From Perognathus longimembris pacificus (taxonomy: Eukaryota > Chordata > Mammalia > Rodentia > Heteromyidae), in contig NC_063166.1 of assembly GCF_023159225.1 (NCBI RefSeq), positions 50,207,649-50,271,648 on the forward strand: a stretch of 64,000 nucleotides of DNA. Reading direction: 5' to 3'. This document shows positions 33,045-45,208 of the stretch, piece after piece. The translations under genes were made by a program, and so were the position numbers. The notes beneath the pieces are model-generated. The model was not told where the DNA came from and did no database searches. It was given only the letters and a program-made list of their open reading frames with translations. The stretch's first letter is position 1. The number at the start of each line of letters is the position of its first letter.

Positions 33045-33800
33045 CATTTTTCTCTTATTTATTTATTATAAAGGTGATATACAGAGGGATTACAATTATA
33101 TAAATCAGGTGAAGATTATATTTCTTTTTGGATAATGTCACACATCCCTCGCTCTCTCCCAGTTTTTCCCTCCCATCCTCAAGCACAGTTGTATAGTTCA
33201 CTTTCAACATAGTGTCCAGTGAGTTCCACTGCTGCATTTGTTTACTCCTTCCCTCCATTTCTATGCCTCCCCTTATACTCCCAAAGATATATAAATGAAC
33301 AAACAGAATTAAAAGGAAAAAACAGCAAAAAAGAAAATAACCTCTTTTCATATTGTAAGGTTCATTTCAATAAATATTATTCTGTAAAACCAAATGCACA
33401 TAGGCATTTTGCCTATTTTCTCTTGTCCTAAGACTATCTTCCTTTGGTCTCACTGTGTGTGAATCCATAGATACCAGTATACTTTATTATGTCCTGGTAT
33501 TTTAGATCTAGCTTCTACTAGTTTTTCATGAGAGAAAACATGGGCCATTTGTGTCTCTGAGCTTGGCTTACCTCACTTAACATGATTAGTGCTAAGACAT
33601 AATATTAACATAATATTCTTTCTAATGGCTATGTAAAATTCCATTATGTGTAGGTACCACATTTTTTGATTCACTCATCTGTCGCATGGCATCTGGACTG
33701 CTTCCACAACTTGGTTATTGTGAATCATGCAGCAATGATCATGGCATCCATGCATCTTTAACAGATCTGTGTTAACAGTACATTTCCATGCTCACAGGAC
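33045..33800 (-). mobile_element. L1 LINE 3'-region (antisense, old)
   Basis: Begins with the inverted L1 end (TTTATTATAAAGGTGATATA, CAGAGGGATTACAATTAT), then CATTTGTGTCTCTGAGCTTG, CTTACCTCACTTAACATGAT, ATGGCTATGTAAAATTCCAT and TTGGTTATTGTGAATCATGC, the inverted 3' UTR sequence typical of old mammalian L1. No coding region survives. Confidence 0.75.
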
Positions 33801-33946
33801 CTTTCCCCTTACATGTATCCTGGAAACAAAATTAAGGTATGGCTCCTTCCTTAACTAGGAGAGCCAAATATAATGACTAAAATTTTCAACTTCAGTGTTG
33901 AAAAAGGAAGGGAGACATTGTCACTTTTCCAGTTAAGTCATCCTTT

Positions 33947-34262
33947 CTGGGCACCTATGGCTCATGCCTGTCATCCTAGCTTACAAGGAAGCTGAGATTG
34001 AAAGGAGTGATGTTTCAGGCTAGCCCAGTCAAAAGCAAAAGATCATAAGACTCCAGTCCAACAGAAAAGGCCAGAAGTGGCAGTGTGCATCTGTCATCAT
34101 AGCTATGGCTAGAAGTATAAACAGATTGAATATTGTACAGGCCAGCTCAGGGCAGACCTTATCTCAAAAATAATAACAGTAAAAAATAGCTGGAGGCATA
34201 GCTCAAATGGTAGAGTAACTGCTTAGTAAACCTAGAGCTCTGGGTTCAAACTCCAGTACCAT
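33947..34262 (+). repeat. Trimeric SINE: 7SL-like, 7SL-like, ID-like
   Basis: Unit 1 (33947-34071): CTGGGCACCTATGGCTCATG, GAAGCTGAGATTG. Unit 2 (34072-34187): GTGTGCATCTGTCATCATAG and CCAGCTCAGGGCAGACC. Unit 3 (34188-34262): GCTGGAGGCATAGCTCAAAT, TAGAGTAACTGC, GGGTTCAAACTCCAGTACC. Same order as 17275 and 40685. Confidence 0.75.
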
Positions 34263-35144
34263 CAAAATAAAATGAAAGCCATCCTTGCCCAACATTCCAT
34301 CCAGAACTACTCTAGTTTGTTTTTGTATATATATATATGGAGTCAATCTGCTCAAACTCTAAGTATGCCTTTCCATGTGCTTCTCTTTCCCTTCTTTTTA
34401 TATTTTCTTCAAATACAAGTGCTAAATCTATGCCATATTTTTATTAGTTTTACACGGATGATGTTGACATTTTTGAGAGTTATTTGATGTCTGAGAAACT
34501 CATGAACCTTTTACTTGCTCTCTTAAAACTTTATAAAAAGATCTAACACAGTGGGGAAGGGATATATTTATATCTAGACAAACCACTGTGCACCCAGAAG
34601 TATGTCAGCTGGATCTGAGGATCTCTCTACTTTATGAGTTATTCATTAAGCTGCTATCAACCAGTGTAGAGAAATATTTTCTATTACACCCTCCTGGACA
34701 GCATCTCTATTTTTCAGTGTTTCCTGGAAAGACAAATTCAACACAGTGAGATCATCAAACTCACCGTATTGTCAAGCCTGTTAGCTCTCTCCTCTCCTGC
34801 CTTCAGCACAAATTCTCACTGACATCTGATGCAGGCAGCAGAGGGGGAATCACATGAGCTACAGCTAAGTTCACCAGAATGATTTGTGAGCCTAGTGTTT
34901 GCACATGTGCGGCCATGCGGGACCTCTCTGGCCAGGCCAGCCATTCTCCTCCCACATCTGCTGGTTAATCGGAAATCCAAATGTACAAGACAGCACTGGG
35001 GAGCAGAGGGAGGAAGGATCTGCATCCCGCTCTGGAGAAGTTTTCATGCTGGAAACAAAGAATATGCAATTCTGGCCATAGCTGTTTCCAGGCAAATTTA
35101 CACACGTGAAATTTATTATTTATCTGTGTGTGTATATGTTCCTT
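34263..35144. other. Unassigned DNA
   Basis: No recognised repeat or exon. About 34816-35100 has overlapping ORFs on both strands (up to 92 codons), none with a motif. Confidence 0.4.
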
Positions 35145-35354
35145 TTCTGGGGCTTAAATTCTAGGCCTTTGCCCTGCTCCTGAACTTTTTTGTTCAAGGC
35201 TAGCACCCTACCACTTGAGCCCACTTCCATTTCCAGCTTTTTGCTAGGTAATTGAAGATAAAAGCCTTATGGACTCTTCTGCGTGGGTTGGCTTCAAACC
35301 TTGATTCTCAGATCTTTGCCCTCTGAGTAGGGCATGAACCACAGAAGCCCAGCC
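35145..35354 (-). repeat. Composite SINE (antisense)
   Basis: TTCTGGGGCTTAAATTCTAG, CAAGGCTAGCACCCTACCAC and TTGAGCCCACTTCC are the inverted right part; GGCTTCAAACCTTGATTCTC and CTCTGAGTAGGGCATGAACC the inverted 7SL part. Confidence 0.82.
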
Positions 35355-35639
35355 ATCATTTTTCTTTTAGGTAAAGCCCATATCACTCAGGAAAGGAGAG
35401 AATGTAGCTATTCCTCAAGCAGGGCTGCCCAGTATCATTTGATGAGTAGCCAACAGCAATCACTTACCCCCTCCATCTTCTTGCAATCTCCATTTTGTGC
35501 TTCTCTCTGTCTGCTCCTTGTTTCATCTCCCTCTTCTTTCATCCTTTCTTCCCAACTTCAGCGTTCCCTTGTCTTTGATTTCTGGAAGAGGCTAAGAATC
35601 AAATTCTGCATAAGCAAAGCCCAGTTGGGATGTTTATCA

Positions 35640-36490
35640 TCAAAAAGGCAATAAATAAATAAATACTGTCTAGGATGTGGAGAAAGGGGTTTTCTCATAT
35701 ACTGTTGGTAGGAATGTATATTAGCAGAGCCATTCTGGGAAATAGTATGGCAGTTTCCCAAAATATCAAAACTAGAACTACTATAATCTCACCCATTGAT
35801 ATATGTGTGTGTGTGTATATATATATGTGTGTGTGTATATATATATAAATATCAGAAAATGAGATCAATATATTAAAGAAATATCTATCCTCTCATGTTT
35901 TTGCAGTTTTGTCTACAAGAGACAGGATACAGAATCAACCTAAGTGTCTATTAATGGATGAATTGATAAAGAAAATAGAATAGTATAAACAATAGAATAG
36001 TCAGTATAAAGATAAAGAATATTATTCAGCTATAAAAAATGAAATTCTGTCATTTGTGGCAACATGGATGAATCTGGAGTATATTATGCTAAGTTAAATA
36101 ATACTAAAACAAATTCCACATGATCCCTCTTGTGCAGAAATGAAAAAACTGGTCCCTTGGAAGTATAAACAGAGGCCATGAGCATCTGGGAAGTCCTGGG
36201 GAGAAAAAAGAGAGAGAAGTTGGTTATCAGGCACAAAATTACAGTTAAATAGAAAAAATGGATTCAACTGTTACATGGTACAATAGGGTGACTACAATTA
36301 GCAGCAATTTATTGGGTAGTTCATCATGGCTAGAAGAGAGGATTTTGAATGCTCCTTATACAAAGGAATGATAAAAGTTTGAGGCAGGGGAAATACTAAT
36401 GATTCTGATTGCATCATGACATGCTGAATACATTTATCAAAACACCATACCATTCCTAGAAATATAAAAATTATTATATATAAATTCTTT
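35640..36490 (+). mobile_element. L1 LINE 3' region (sense, old)
   Basis: AGGATGTGGAGAAAGGGGTT, ACTGTTGGTAGGAATGTATA, GAGCCATTCTGGGAAATAGT, ATTATTCAGCTATAAAAAAT, GGCAACATGGATGAATCTGG, ATTATGCTAAGTTAAATAA and later CAATAGGGTGACTACAATTA follow the old L1 3' UTR order. An alternating TG/TA array (35806-35850) lies inside. No target duplication found. Confidence 0.85.
35806..35850. repeat. (TG)n/(TA)n compound microsatellite
   Basis: Two blocks of GTGTGTGTG alternating with TATATATA within the L1. Confidence 0.9.
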
Positions 36491-36678
36491 TTCAAATTAT
36501 GGATGAGCAGAGACTTCTGAATTTTCCACCAATTTCCACAATTTCCATTGTTGATACATACCAGACATTTCAACTCCATTCTTTGGCCATAGTAATGTCC
36601 TTCCCCTTTGACATCTTTTCAATGCAAAACATCTTCCTTCTCCAGGAGATTAAATTAAACTTCATTAAAATTTCCATG

Positions 36679-36893
36679 GGGCTGGGGATATGGCCTAGTG
36701 GCAAGAGTGCTTGCCTCGTATACATGAGGCCCTGGGTTCAATTCCCCAGCACCACATATACAGAAAATGGCCAGAAGTGGCACTGTGACTCAAGTGGCAG
36801 AGTGCTAGCCTTGAGCAAAAAGAAGCCAGGGACAGAGCTCAGGCCCTGAGTCCAAGCCCCAGGACTAGCAAAAAAAAAAAAAAAAAAAAAAAA
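36679..36893 (+). repeat. ID-ID dimeric SINE
   Basis: GGGGCTGGGGATATGGCCTA, GGTTCAATTCCCCAGCACC, right unit GGCACTGTGACTCAAGTGGC and CTGAGTCCAAGCCCCAGGAC, A-tail 36870-36893 continuing into (GAAA)n to 36917. AAATTTCC before the element (36668-36675) and after the tail suggests a target duplication with a small indel. Confidence 0.92.
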
Positions 36894-36917
36894 GAAAGAA
36901 AGAAAGAAAGAAAGAAA

Positions 36918-37779
36918 TTTCCTATGTAATACTATAATATTTTTTCTAAGGATATAGAATGCTTGAAACAACTAAGCAAGAAAGTATGACAAGAAATTAG
37001 AATGTGGAAAATGAGCAACTCCCAATTTTGGCCTGGGTCTTGTGGGTGGCAGTGGAGAGCCACAATTCTGTGTGGCATTCCTACCCACACAACAGACAAT
37101 TTTATTGTATGCACTTTTACCCAGATTCTCAAGGTCTCCAGGAAGACACACAGTCCTAACAAGGAGGAAAGGGCATTAGGTAGGGTGACTAACTCAGTAG
37201 CCAGTAGATAAACTGGGGAGAAGGGAACAATCCAGATGCACACAGCTGCTGAAAGCAAAAGGAAAACTACAGCAGTGGTGTTGTAGGTTGAGCTAGCAAT
37301 CAACTGGGATGCAGCCATTGAGATGTGTTAGTCCTTTCAGTTCCAGCCCTGATGATACACATTGCAAGGAATAGTTAACACCACCCGTCTCAATAATACT
37401 CAGAACTGTCCTGTCAGACTTGATGTCAATCTTGCTAGCTGGTATATCTAATTGGCAACCATAAGGCAAGAAGCTGGCTCCTTTGGCAGGAGTGTGGGGG
37501 ACTAATTGGCCATGCCATAAAAACTTCCTTCTTTTCTCATCTCCACTTGGTCAGCAAATGTCCATTCCATTTCATTTAGTTCATGAGTAAATTGTATTGG
37601 TATCAATTTTGTTTGTGTGCAGCCACCTGGATTTCATGATTCTTGTTATATTTTGTTGGGGTAAGTGAGTAGTATCACTTCTGGAAATACTCTTGAAAGA
37701 GCATAAAGATGCTTCTTTTCTTTTATATTTATTTCCCTTTTCTTCTCACATTTAAAAGCATGAGTCCACAATGGATTGG
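36918..37779. other. Unassigned DNA
   Basis: No recognised repeat. The 128-codon minus ORF (36932-37318) has a hydrophobic composition but no family match that I recognise. Confidence 0.4.
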
Positions 37780-37784
37780 GGGTG

Positions 37785-38026
37785 GGGTGGGAGGGAGTCC
37801 TAAGGTTGAACTCGAGGCCTGGATGTTATCCCTGAGGGTTTTTTGCTCAAGACTAGCATTCTACCACTTATGGTGCCACAGCACCACTTTTGTTTTTGTT
37901 TTTGTTTGTTGTTATTATTTTGTGTTTTATAGGAGATAAGAGTCTCATGGACTTTCCTGCCTGGGCTGACTTTGAACCTGATCCACAGATTTCAACGTCC
38001 TGAGTAGTTAAGATTACAGGCTTGAG
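37785..38026 (-). repeat. Composite SINE (antisense) with 11-bp TSD
   Basis: Inverted right part (GGTTGAACTCGAGGCCTGG, GACTAGCATTCTACCACTTA) and inverted 7SL part (CCTGAGTAGTTAAGATTACA). A (TTTTTG)-type insertion sits at the central linker. CACAATGGATT occurs at 37767-37777 and 38027-38037 as target duplication. Confidence 0.87.
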
Positions 38027-38239
38027 CACAATGGATTTTTTAAATTAAAAATTCTTCTCTTTTATTGAGAATGGTGGTTGGAGAGCTGCACTGGATACTG
38101 CTCCAAGTCAGGAGTCCCATCCCACTACCCAGGTAGCCTGAGCAGTGACAGTGCCTGGCACCTCATTTGCCTACTGTGTTTTCTCATAGAATGAATGAAC
38201 ATGAAGCAAAGCTAGCATGGAAATCCAGATTTTTTTGGT

Positions 38240-38445
38240 TTGTTTTTGCTAGTCCTGGGGCTTGAACTTGGGGCCTGGGCAAAGCTTTTGTCCTAGAGCT
38301 TTTCCTCAAGGCTAACACTCTACCACTTGAGCCACAGTTCCACTTCCAGTGTCTTTTTTCTGTTTATGTGGTACTGAGGAATCAAACCCAGGGCTTCAGG
38401 CATGCTAGGCAAGCACTCTACCACTAAGCCACATTCCCATCCCAG
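38240..38445 (-). repeat. ID-ID dimeric SINE (antisense)
   Basis: The inverted right unit (CTAGTCCTGGGGCTTGAACT, CTACCACTTGAGCCACAG) precedes the inverted left unit (GGAATCAAACCCAGGGCTTC, AGGCAAGCACTCTACCACTA, AGCCACATTCCCATCCC). The T-rich stretch to the left is the inverted tail. Weak target duplication only. Confidence 0.85.
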
Positions 38446-38798
38446 AACTCCAGTTTTTTAAACTGCAGCTCCAAAGCTGTCTCCCCTGGGCCCTTCTCTG
38501 CTCTGAAAGAATCATGTCACCTGACTCCAAGGTCTCTTTTGTGCCTGTAATAAAGCAAACAACCCACTCAGGAGTTGAGAAAGTCTAATGGGATCCCTCC
38601 CACGTGGGAGTAGTAGACTCAGAAGAAGGCTGTCGAGGGCTCAGCTTCTGAAGAAATCCAGAAGGTGCCTGTGGCATTGCAAAGCCATTGAACTGCCTGG
38701 GAGATGGGGACTTACGGAAAAGCAGGCTCTGTTTCCCTATCAAAGTGAACCTCATTGATGTAACAAAGTGGCAAGCTCTTTTAAAAGTTGCTAATGTT
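38446..38798. other. Unassigned DNA
   Basis: Nothing recognised. Confidence 0.45.
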
Positions 38799-39030
38799 GC
38801 TGGGAGCAGGTGGCTCACACCTGTAAGCCTAGCTACTCAGAAGCTGACATCTGAGGATTATAGTTCAAAGCCAGCCAATCAGGAGATTCATCCTCGGGAG
38901 ACTCATCTGTCCAATTAACCACCAAAAAGCTGAAAGTGGAGGTGTGTCTCAAGAATAGAGTATTAGCTTTGAGCAGAAAAGCTGAGAGACAGTATCCAGA
39001 CCCTGAGCACAAGCCCAAGTCAGGCACCAA
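38799..39030 (+). repeat. Composite SINE, 7SL+ID, tail expanded into purine tract
   Basis: GCTGGGAGCAGGTGGCTCAC, CCTAGCTACTCAGAAGCTG, CCAATTAACCACCAAAAAGC linker, GGTGTGTCTCAAGAATAGAG and CCCTGAGCACAAGCCCAAG. The 3' end passes directly into the GAAA/GGAA tract. Confidence 0.84.
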
Positions 39031-39372
<342 letters not shown>

Positions 39373-39380
39373 ACATATGG

Positions 39381-39598
39381 ACAGGGAGTAGTGATTCACA
39401 CCTGCAATCCTAGCTAATCAAGAGGCGAGCTCTGATTTCAGGTTCAAAGTCAGCCCAGGAAGATAAATATGAGGTTCGTATCTTAAATTAGCCAGCCAAA
39501 AGCTAGAAGTGGAGATATGGCTCAAATGGTATAGTGAGTAGAAAAATCCAAGTGAGAGCTAGAGGCCCTGAGTTCAAGCCCCACTACTAACACGAAAT
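39381..39598 (+). repeat. Composite SINE, 7SL+ID
   Basis: ACAGGGAGTAGTGATTCACA, CTGCAATCCTAGCTAATCAA, GATATGGCTCAAATGGTATA and GCCCTGAGTTCAAGCCCC. Lies immediately after the purine tract, in tandem with the previous SINE. Confidence 0.82.
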
Positions 39599-40684
39599 AT
39601 CTGAGTAAATAAATAAGTAGGTAACAAAAATCACATGTGCTTTTGAAATGTGTGTGATATAGAAAAAGAGAGATATCACTGTATTGAAAATTAGAAAAAT
39701 CATCTTTACTGAATTTGAGGCCAGACTAGGGTCTTTTCTACCTCAGCACCACCTGTCATATCACTATCCTGCTACTTTAAATTAATCAAAATATGAAAAA
39801 GAGATTGCATTATTTTAATTTACTGCAAGCATATGAAAATGGGCTGAGGTTGCCTTGCCTCTGTGTCGTGGTTGCAAACATCAGGTTCCCTTCAAGGCCT
39901 TAGGATTTACTCACAGAAGGATATGTCATTGCATTTTGCTTTTATTCTATTTTATTTTATTTCCTATTCATTGGAACTAGGAAAGGCATTCTCTGGCTGC
40001 TGGTGAAATCTCACTGATGAGAAAAGCAAGCTTTTCTTTTTCAGCTTTGAAAAGCCATAGGAAGCCTGGGTGATGGAAGAGAATTGGTACCTAAGGGGGC
40101 AGGGGGAATCTGACACTTCAATACACTTCACCAAATCCCTACAGACTGCCTGGTCTTTTCATCTATTTGCCTCTAAGCCTAGGAGCAAAGACAATGTGTT
40201 TATATCCATAAACAGCTACTTTCATTTCAGAAAGGGTTTTAAACTGTTTGCCTAAAGGATTTAAACCAAATAATTCAAAAAGCCCTCTAAGATGCCAGCT
40301 ACCTTTTTCCCCTCCTTTAAAGAAAAGACTGGTCAACTTTGGGAGGATTCATTTAAATTATTTTACAGATAATTAAAAAGTACACATTGCAGAATGGGAC
40401 CATTTCATCTCAGCACCAGGCTGCTTCCTTATGTGAGGACAGATAGGCCAGTGTCAGTCATCTCATCACCATTCTCTCCCCTGGGAGTTTAGAATTTGCT
40501 TCTGTTTACTTTCATGTAAATTAAGTTTGCATATCCAGAGTCTAATGTAGGATTTTTCTTTCAGTGAAGAGAATGTTTGCTGAGATTGCATTTGGTTCAA
40601 GAAACCAGAATGGATCTCATAGAGAAGGGCTGCTATCACCTGAGTCATTTTTCTAATTAAGTACTCAAGAAAAAAATAATCAAG
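39599..40684. other. Unassigned DNA
   Basis: No recognised repeat or exon; ORFs at most 61 codons. Confidence 0.45.
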
Positions 40685-41001
40685 AAGGGCACTAGTGGCT
40701 CATGCCAGTAATCCTAGTGTGGGGGCAGGCTAAGATCAGAAGTTTGGTGGTTCCAGACCAGCTGAGGAAAAAAAGTACAAAAAACTCTATCTGAATGAAT
40801 GAAGTTGGCTATGGTGGCACATCTGTCATCCCAGCTATTGGAGAAAGGGCATAAAAACAGGAAGATGAAGCTTCAGGCATACCCCAGGGCAAAAAATTGA
40901 GACCCTGTCTCAAAATAACCAGGGGGTAGACTAGAGGTGTGACTCAGTGACAGAAGGCCTGCCTAGCAAGCAAGAAGACCTATGTTCAAAGAGCCAGAAC
41001 C
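40685..41001 (+). repeat. Trimeric SINE: 7SL-like, 7SL-like, ID-like
   Basis: Unit 1 (40685-40802): AGGGCACTAGTGGCTCATGC. Unit 2 (40803-40922): GTTGGCTATGGTGGCACATC, TCATCCCAGCTATTGG, GAGACCCTGTCTCAAAATAA. Unit 3 (40923-41001): TAGAGGTGTGACTCAGTGAC, GCCTGCCTAGCAAGCAAG. The end of unit 2 has the Alu-like GACCCTGTCTC. Confidence 0.77.
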
Positions 41002-41064
41002 AAAGAAGAGAGGAGAGGAGAAGGGAGGGAAAGGAAGGGGAGGGGAGGAAGGAAAGAAAAAAAG
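41002..41064. repeat. Purine-rich (GGA/GGGA)n at SINE tail
   Basis: GAAGAGAGGAGAGGAGAAGG and further G/A-only sequence directly after the trimeric SINE. Confidence 0.9.
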
Positions 41065-42581
41065 TACCCTAACAGTATCCTGCCAATTTTTTTCTCTTTT
41101 CAAAGACTGTTGTTTTTTTTAACAACTACACTTGAATTCTGAAATCATGTAGGTATTTAATATACAACAAATTTATGAAGGATGGAAGACAATGGAGCTA
41201 TTTACCTCTCTGTAAACAACGCTGCTCTCTGGGAGTCCACGTGGCATTGTATTCAACACAGACCCCTTCATGGAGGAGAGACTGAGCAAAGGTTGGCTGA
41301 GGTGATTTCACTATGTTGATACCTAATCCCCTGTTGAGAGGAAGCCAAGGCCACCAAGGAGGCCCCAGGCAGGCGTTTCAGTCAGTGACAGCTGAGACGC
41401 CAGTACACATCCATAGCGAGACACGAAAGCTCTCACATGGTAACAGCCCCACCTCAGCAGATCTGGAGTGGAGTGGGTGAGTCCCCACACAAAATGAAAA
41501 ATCCAGAGCAAAGTAAACAAAGTGTTGTTGTTTTAAGATAGGAAGGTTATCCTAATTTGTTACCCTGCAGCCAATTTTGTAACTCTTGTACCTGCAGCCG
41601 ATTTAACTCTTGGCTGTACCACCCTTTCTGTACTTAGGACCACACTACAGGCAATTGTGTTTGTTGTCCTTTACCTTCCACTTCCATTCAAGGAAAACAT
41701 GTTGCAAGACCATCATAAAAATTATTGGAGTCCCTGGAAAGAATCTGCTTCCCATAGGCTACTTGTTCTAACAGAGTGATTAGTGTTTTCAGTAAAGCAA
41801 ATGTATGTCCTCACCCCTGGTTATCTCCCTGTTGGCAGTGTAAACAAGAACTACGAGGAGATGCCACTGTGTGGAACTTCCGCTAAAGCCCTTGGTGTTT
41901 AAGGCTTGTTCCCCAGAGCTCTGCAAGTGGAAGATGGTGGAAACTAAAAGGTGTAACTCTGCCACATACTCTGGCCACAACAGGCTCCCTCTGCCTCACA
42001 CCAGAAGCCTCTCTTGGCTACCATTTAATAAAGTAACTAGATAAGACTTATTTCTCCCTCAATAAATCTGGATGCAGTTCAGTGTTCTGAAGCAAATGCT
42101 GTGGCAGTTATCTGAATATTTCCAACTGATATACCACAGTGTAGGAACACAGAATGCCTGAAAATAGATCTGCGGTGTGTCATCATGCTACATGAGCCTT
42201 GAAGCAATTAAATTAAAACCTGTTTTACACTGGGTCTACATGCTTGAACACTAGGATTACCCACTGAGTGAAGCAAACAGGTTACTAAAATTTGTTCCAC
42301 TGAATGACCAAGGGTAGAGGTTCTAAACCAATAGGAATGTTCTATAATCTGATACTTTCAGATTTGTTAAATGTGACAAACACTGAATCTCATATAATTT
42401 GGCATGGGAAATTTATGAATGATCTTCAGACTCTATCTAATTAATAAATAGACCTATATATCTGTTCTATAAGTCATGGTTTCTGTCTTGGCAGGGCATA
42501 GGAACCCTGTTTTCCTATCATGTGAAGACACAGTACTTGCCCCTGTTTTTTGCCCTTGTGCCCTGCGCAAATGCTACAAGA
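41065..42581. other. Unassigned DNA
   Basis: No recognised repeat or coding signal over 1.5 kb; ORFs at most 69 codons. Confidence 0.45.
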
Positions 42582-42597
42582 AGACCCTTACCAAATG

Positions 42598-43198
42598 GAA
42601 GGACTTGGAAAAAATTATACTAAGTGAAGTGAGCCAGACCCAAAGAAACATGGACTCTATGGTCTCCCTCATAGAGAGTAATTAGCACAGGTTTAGGCAC
42701 GTCACAGCAAAGGATCACAAGAGCCTAATAGCTATGCCCCTATGAATGCATAAGATGATGCTAAGTGAAATGAACTCCATGTTATGGAAACAACTGTTAT
42801 ATCACTGTTGTAATCACTTTCAACATGCCATGTGAAACTGTAGCTTCTATTATTGGTGATCCTCTTATATCCCCTTCCTGTGGTTGTACCCGCACTATCA
42901 CTGTATCTCATCTGAGTACACTGGATACTGTATATACTGGTATTAGAACTTGGGAAGTAAAAGGGAATTACAAAATTGAGAGACAAAGGATAAAAAGACA
43001 AACAACTCCAAAAGCAAATACTTGCAAAACCATTTGGTTAAACCAACTGAACAACTCATGGGAGAGGGAAAGAGGGAGGAGGGAGGGGAAAATGAGGGAG
43101 GAGGTAACAAACAGGACAAGAAATGTAGCCAAGGCCTAACATATGAAAATGTAACCTCTCTGTACATCACTTTGACAATAAATAAGAAAAAAAAAAGC
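42598..43198 (+). mobile_element. 5'-truncated L1 (0.6 kb), relatively young, with TSD
   Basis: ATACTAAGTGAAGTGAGCCA, GATGCTAAGTGAAATGAACT, then a purine-rich GAGGGAAAGAGGGAGG section and the terminus AACAAACAGGACAAGAAATG, TAACCTCTCTGTACATCAC, TTTGACAATAAATAAG with an A-tail. Direct repeats AGACCCTTACCAAATG (42582-42597) and AGACCTTTACCAAATG (43199-43214) match at 15 of 16. Non-coding in this truncated copy. Confidence 0.9.
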
Positions 43199-43214
43199 AG
43201 ACCTTTACCAAATG

Positions 43215-43587
43215 CACAACCTATTGATGCTTTGATCTGGAATTTCACAGTCTTGGAACTGTGAGAAATAATGATACAAATGACTCAGTCTCTACTATTG
43301 TATTTTAGTAGCATGACTAGACTAAGACATATGGATCTGTAGAAAGAAAGGGAATCAAAGCAGACTCAGGAAAAATAATTGACTCCATACTGACTCCAGA
43401 AAAATAGAAGCAGAGAGCTGAGGTTGACCCAGAGAGGCCAACAGAGAGAGTAGCTGCTGGAAATTCCATCCTGGAAATGGTTCCCATTTGGCTCTGCCAC
43501 TCTCCTTTTCCCTGTGTTGTCACTGTGTCCCTTCAACAAACTATGGTAACATGCTAAAGTTGTGTTCTGTTCCTTAAAACCAAAGGG
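43215..43587. other. Unassigned DNA
   Basis: Nothing recognised. Confidence 0.45.
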
Positions 43588-43800
43588 CTGTGCCAGGCCC
43601 ACACCTATAATCTGAGTTACTCAGGTTGCTGATATCTGAGGACCGCCGTTTGAAGCCAGCACCAGCACAAAAATTTGTGTGTAACTCCAATCTATCTCCA
43701 ATAACTAGAAAAAAGCTGGAAGTGGAGGTATGGCTCAAGGGGTAGAACACCAGTCTTGATTTATGGAGAGAGAGAGAAGCTAGCTTTAAAAAAAAGACAA
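43588..43800 (+). repeat. Composite SINE, 7SL+ID (3' part degenerate)
   Basis: TGCCAGGCCCACACCTATAA, GAGTTACTCAGGTTGCTGAT, GGTATGGCTCAAGGGGTAGA; the B-box region is lost and replaced by a GA-rich and A-rich tail. Confidence 0.8.
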
Positions 43801-44647
43801 GAAACAAAGGCTGGGATAAGAACATCATTCATCATCCAATGCTTATTTTAGGACCAGATACATAGTAGCAATTTTATTTGAAATAATTCTGAACCAGATA
43901 AAAAGAGTAAATGCATTCACTGTCCATAGTTGGTAGCCAATCTGCTGTGCTCTACTAGGATCAAAGATATTGCCTTTGACTATTTTTAGCCTTTCTGACT
44001 TTGTTCATCTCACTGCCATGTTTTTTGTCTTCTAAGATGACACATAAAATGTTGTAATGCTAAAGGAGGAAGCACTGGAGCCTAATTCACAAAGATGCGT
44101 TTGACGGAGGACAGATCTAGTTCACAATCCATATTTATTGCTCCCTTATCCCAGTGCAATTACCTTTTGAGCCTATATGCCAAATATTTAACTCTAGTAC
44201 TATAAATAAGAACACATTGGAAACACCTTCAAAGCTAAGCAACTGCTCCCCATCTTTAAGAGGCTTCACTCGTACTGCTTTTATACAGGTACAGTCTTCT
44301 AACCCTCACAGAAAGCTGGGGGTGTTTCTGAAAAGAACCTATGGTAAGTGGAAGCCATCTACAGCAGAGCCATTTTTTTTTTTAGGAAAAATTCAGGCTG
44401 TAAAATAATTGAGAGACACTTTCAAGTTAACTCCAATATGTTCTCCAGAGTATTTTATGTACAACCATGGTTCATAAAACAAGCAGAAAATCTCAAGTGA
44501 CCAGGAATTTGTGACTATCAGCTACCTCCTGACTTTAATGGGTAGAAAGACGACTCTAGTCTTACTACTAAGCCCTGGAATCTCTTCCCTCTGGGTAACG
44601 CAGCTTCTCTCACACCCAAAATCTCACATAAAAAAAAGACCAACTCC
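43801..44647. other. Unassigned DNA
   Basis: No recognised feature; the 84-codon plus ORF (44154-44408) lacks a motif. Confidence 0.45.
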
Positions 44648-44875
44648 AGCTGGCACTGGTAGCTCATGCCTGCAAGCCTAGCTACTCAGGAGGCTGAGAA
44701 TAGGGATTGCTGTTTGAAGCCAGCCAGGGCAGGAAAGGCCATGAGACTCTTATCTCCAATGAACCACCAGAAAACCAGAAGTATATGTGGCTCAAGTGGT
44801 AGAGTGCTAGCCTTGAGCAGAACTCAGGCACAGCATTCAGGCCCCAAGTTCAAGCCCCATGACCAACCAAAAAAA
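44648..44875 (+). repeat. Composite SINE, 7SL+ID
   Basis: AGCTGGCACTGGTAGCTCAT, GCTACTCAGGAGGCTGAGAA, GTGGCTCAAGTGGTAGAGTG, GCTAGCCTTGAGCAG, CCAAGTTCAAGCCCC. An AAAAAAAGAC-containing stretch flanks both sides (44631-44640 and 44869-44878), a probable but imperfect target duplication. Confidence 0.88.
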
Positions 44876-45208
44876 GACAGCTCCCTCTGTTCTGGCTGTT
44901 CAGTGCTCCAAGATTTTAAGGGAAATCTCCACATCAGAAGCCTTTCCGCCTAAATTTTGTAGCAATAATAGTAAGGATAACAAGAATAATGGAGCAGTGC
45001 ATACATATAACATGTGGTACCAGACTCTGACAGCTCTCATTTAATCATCACTCAAATGACAAGTCAAGCTTCTCCCTTTTATGGAAGACTAAGTTTCTTA
45101 TTCTAGTAAATGAAAAGAAAACTGGTTTTAATGTATTAACTTCATTTGTAGATGGTATAGCTTCTTTGAAACTGGTTGTTTACATTAGCAACTTATTTGG
45201 TATGTTGT
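44876..45208. other. Unassigned DNA
   Basis: Nothing recognised. Confidence 0.45.

Noticed and set aside
38220..38460. TSD for the antisense dimer (TCCAG plus T-run on both sides)
   Set aside because: Match is short and depends on T-runs; not distinguishable from chance.
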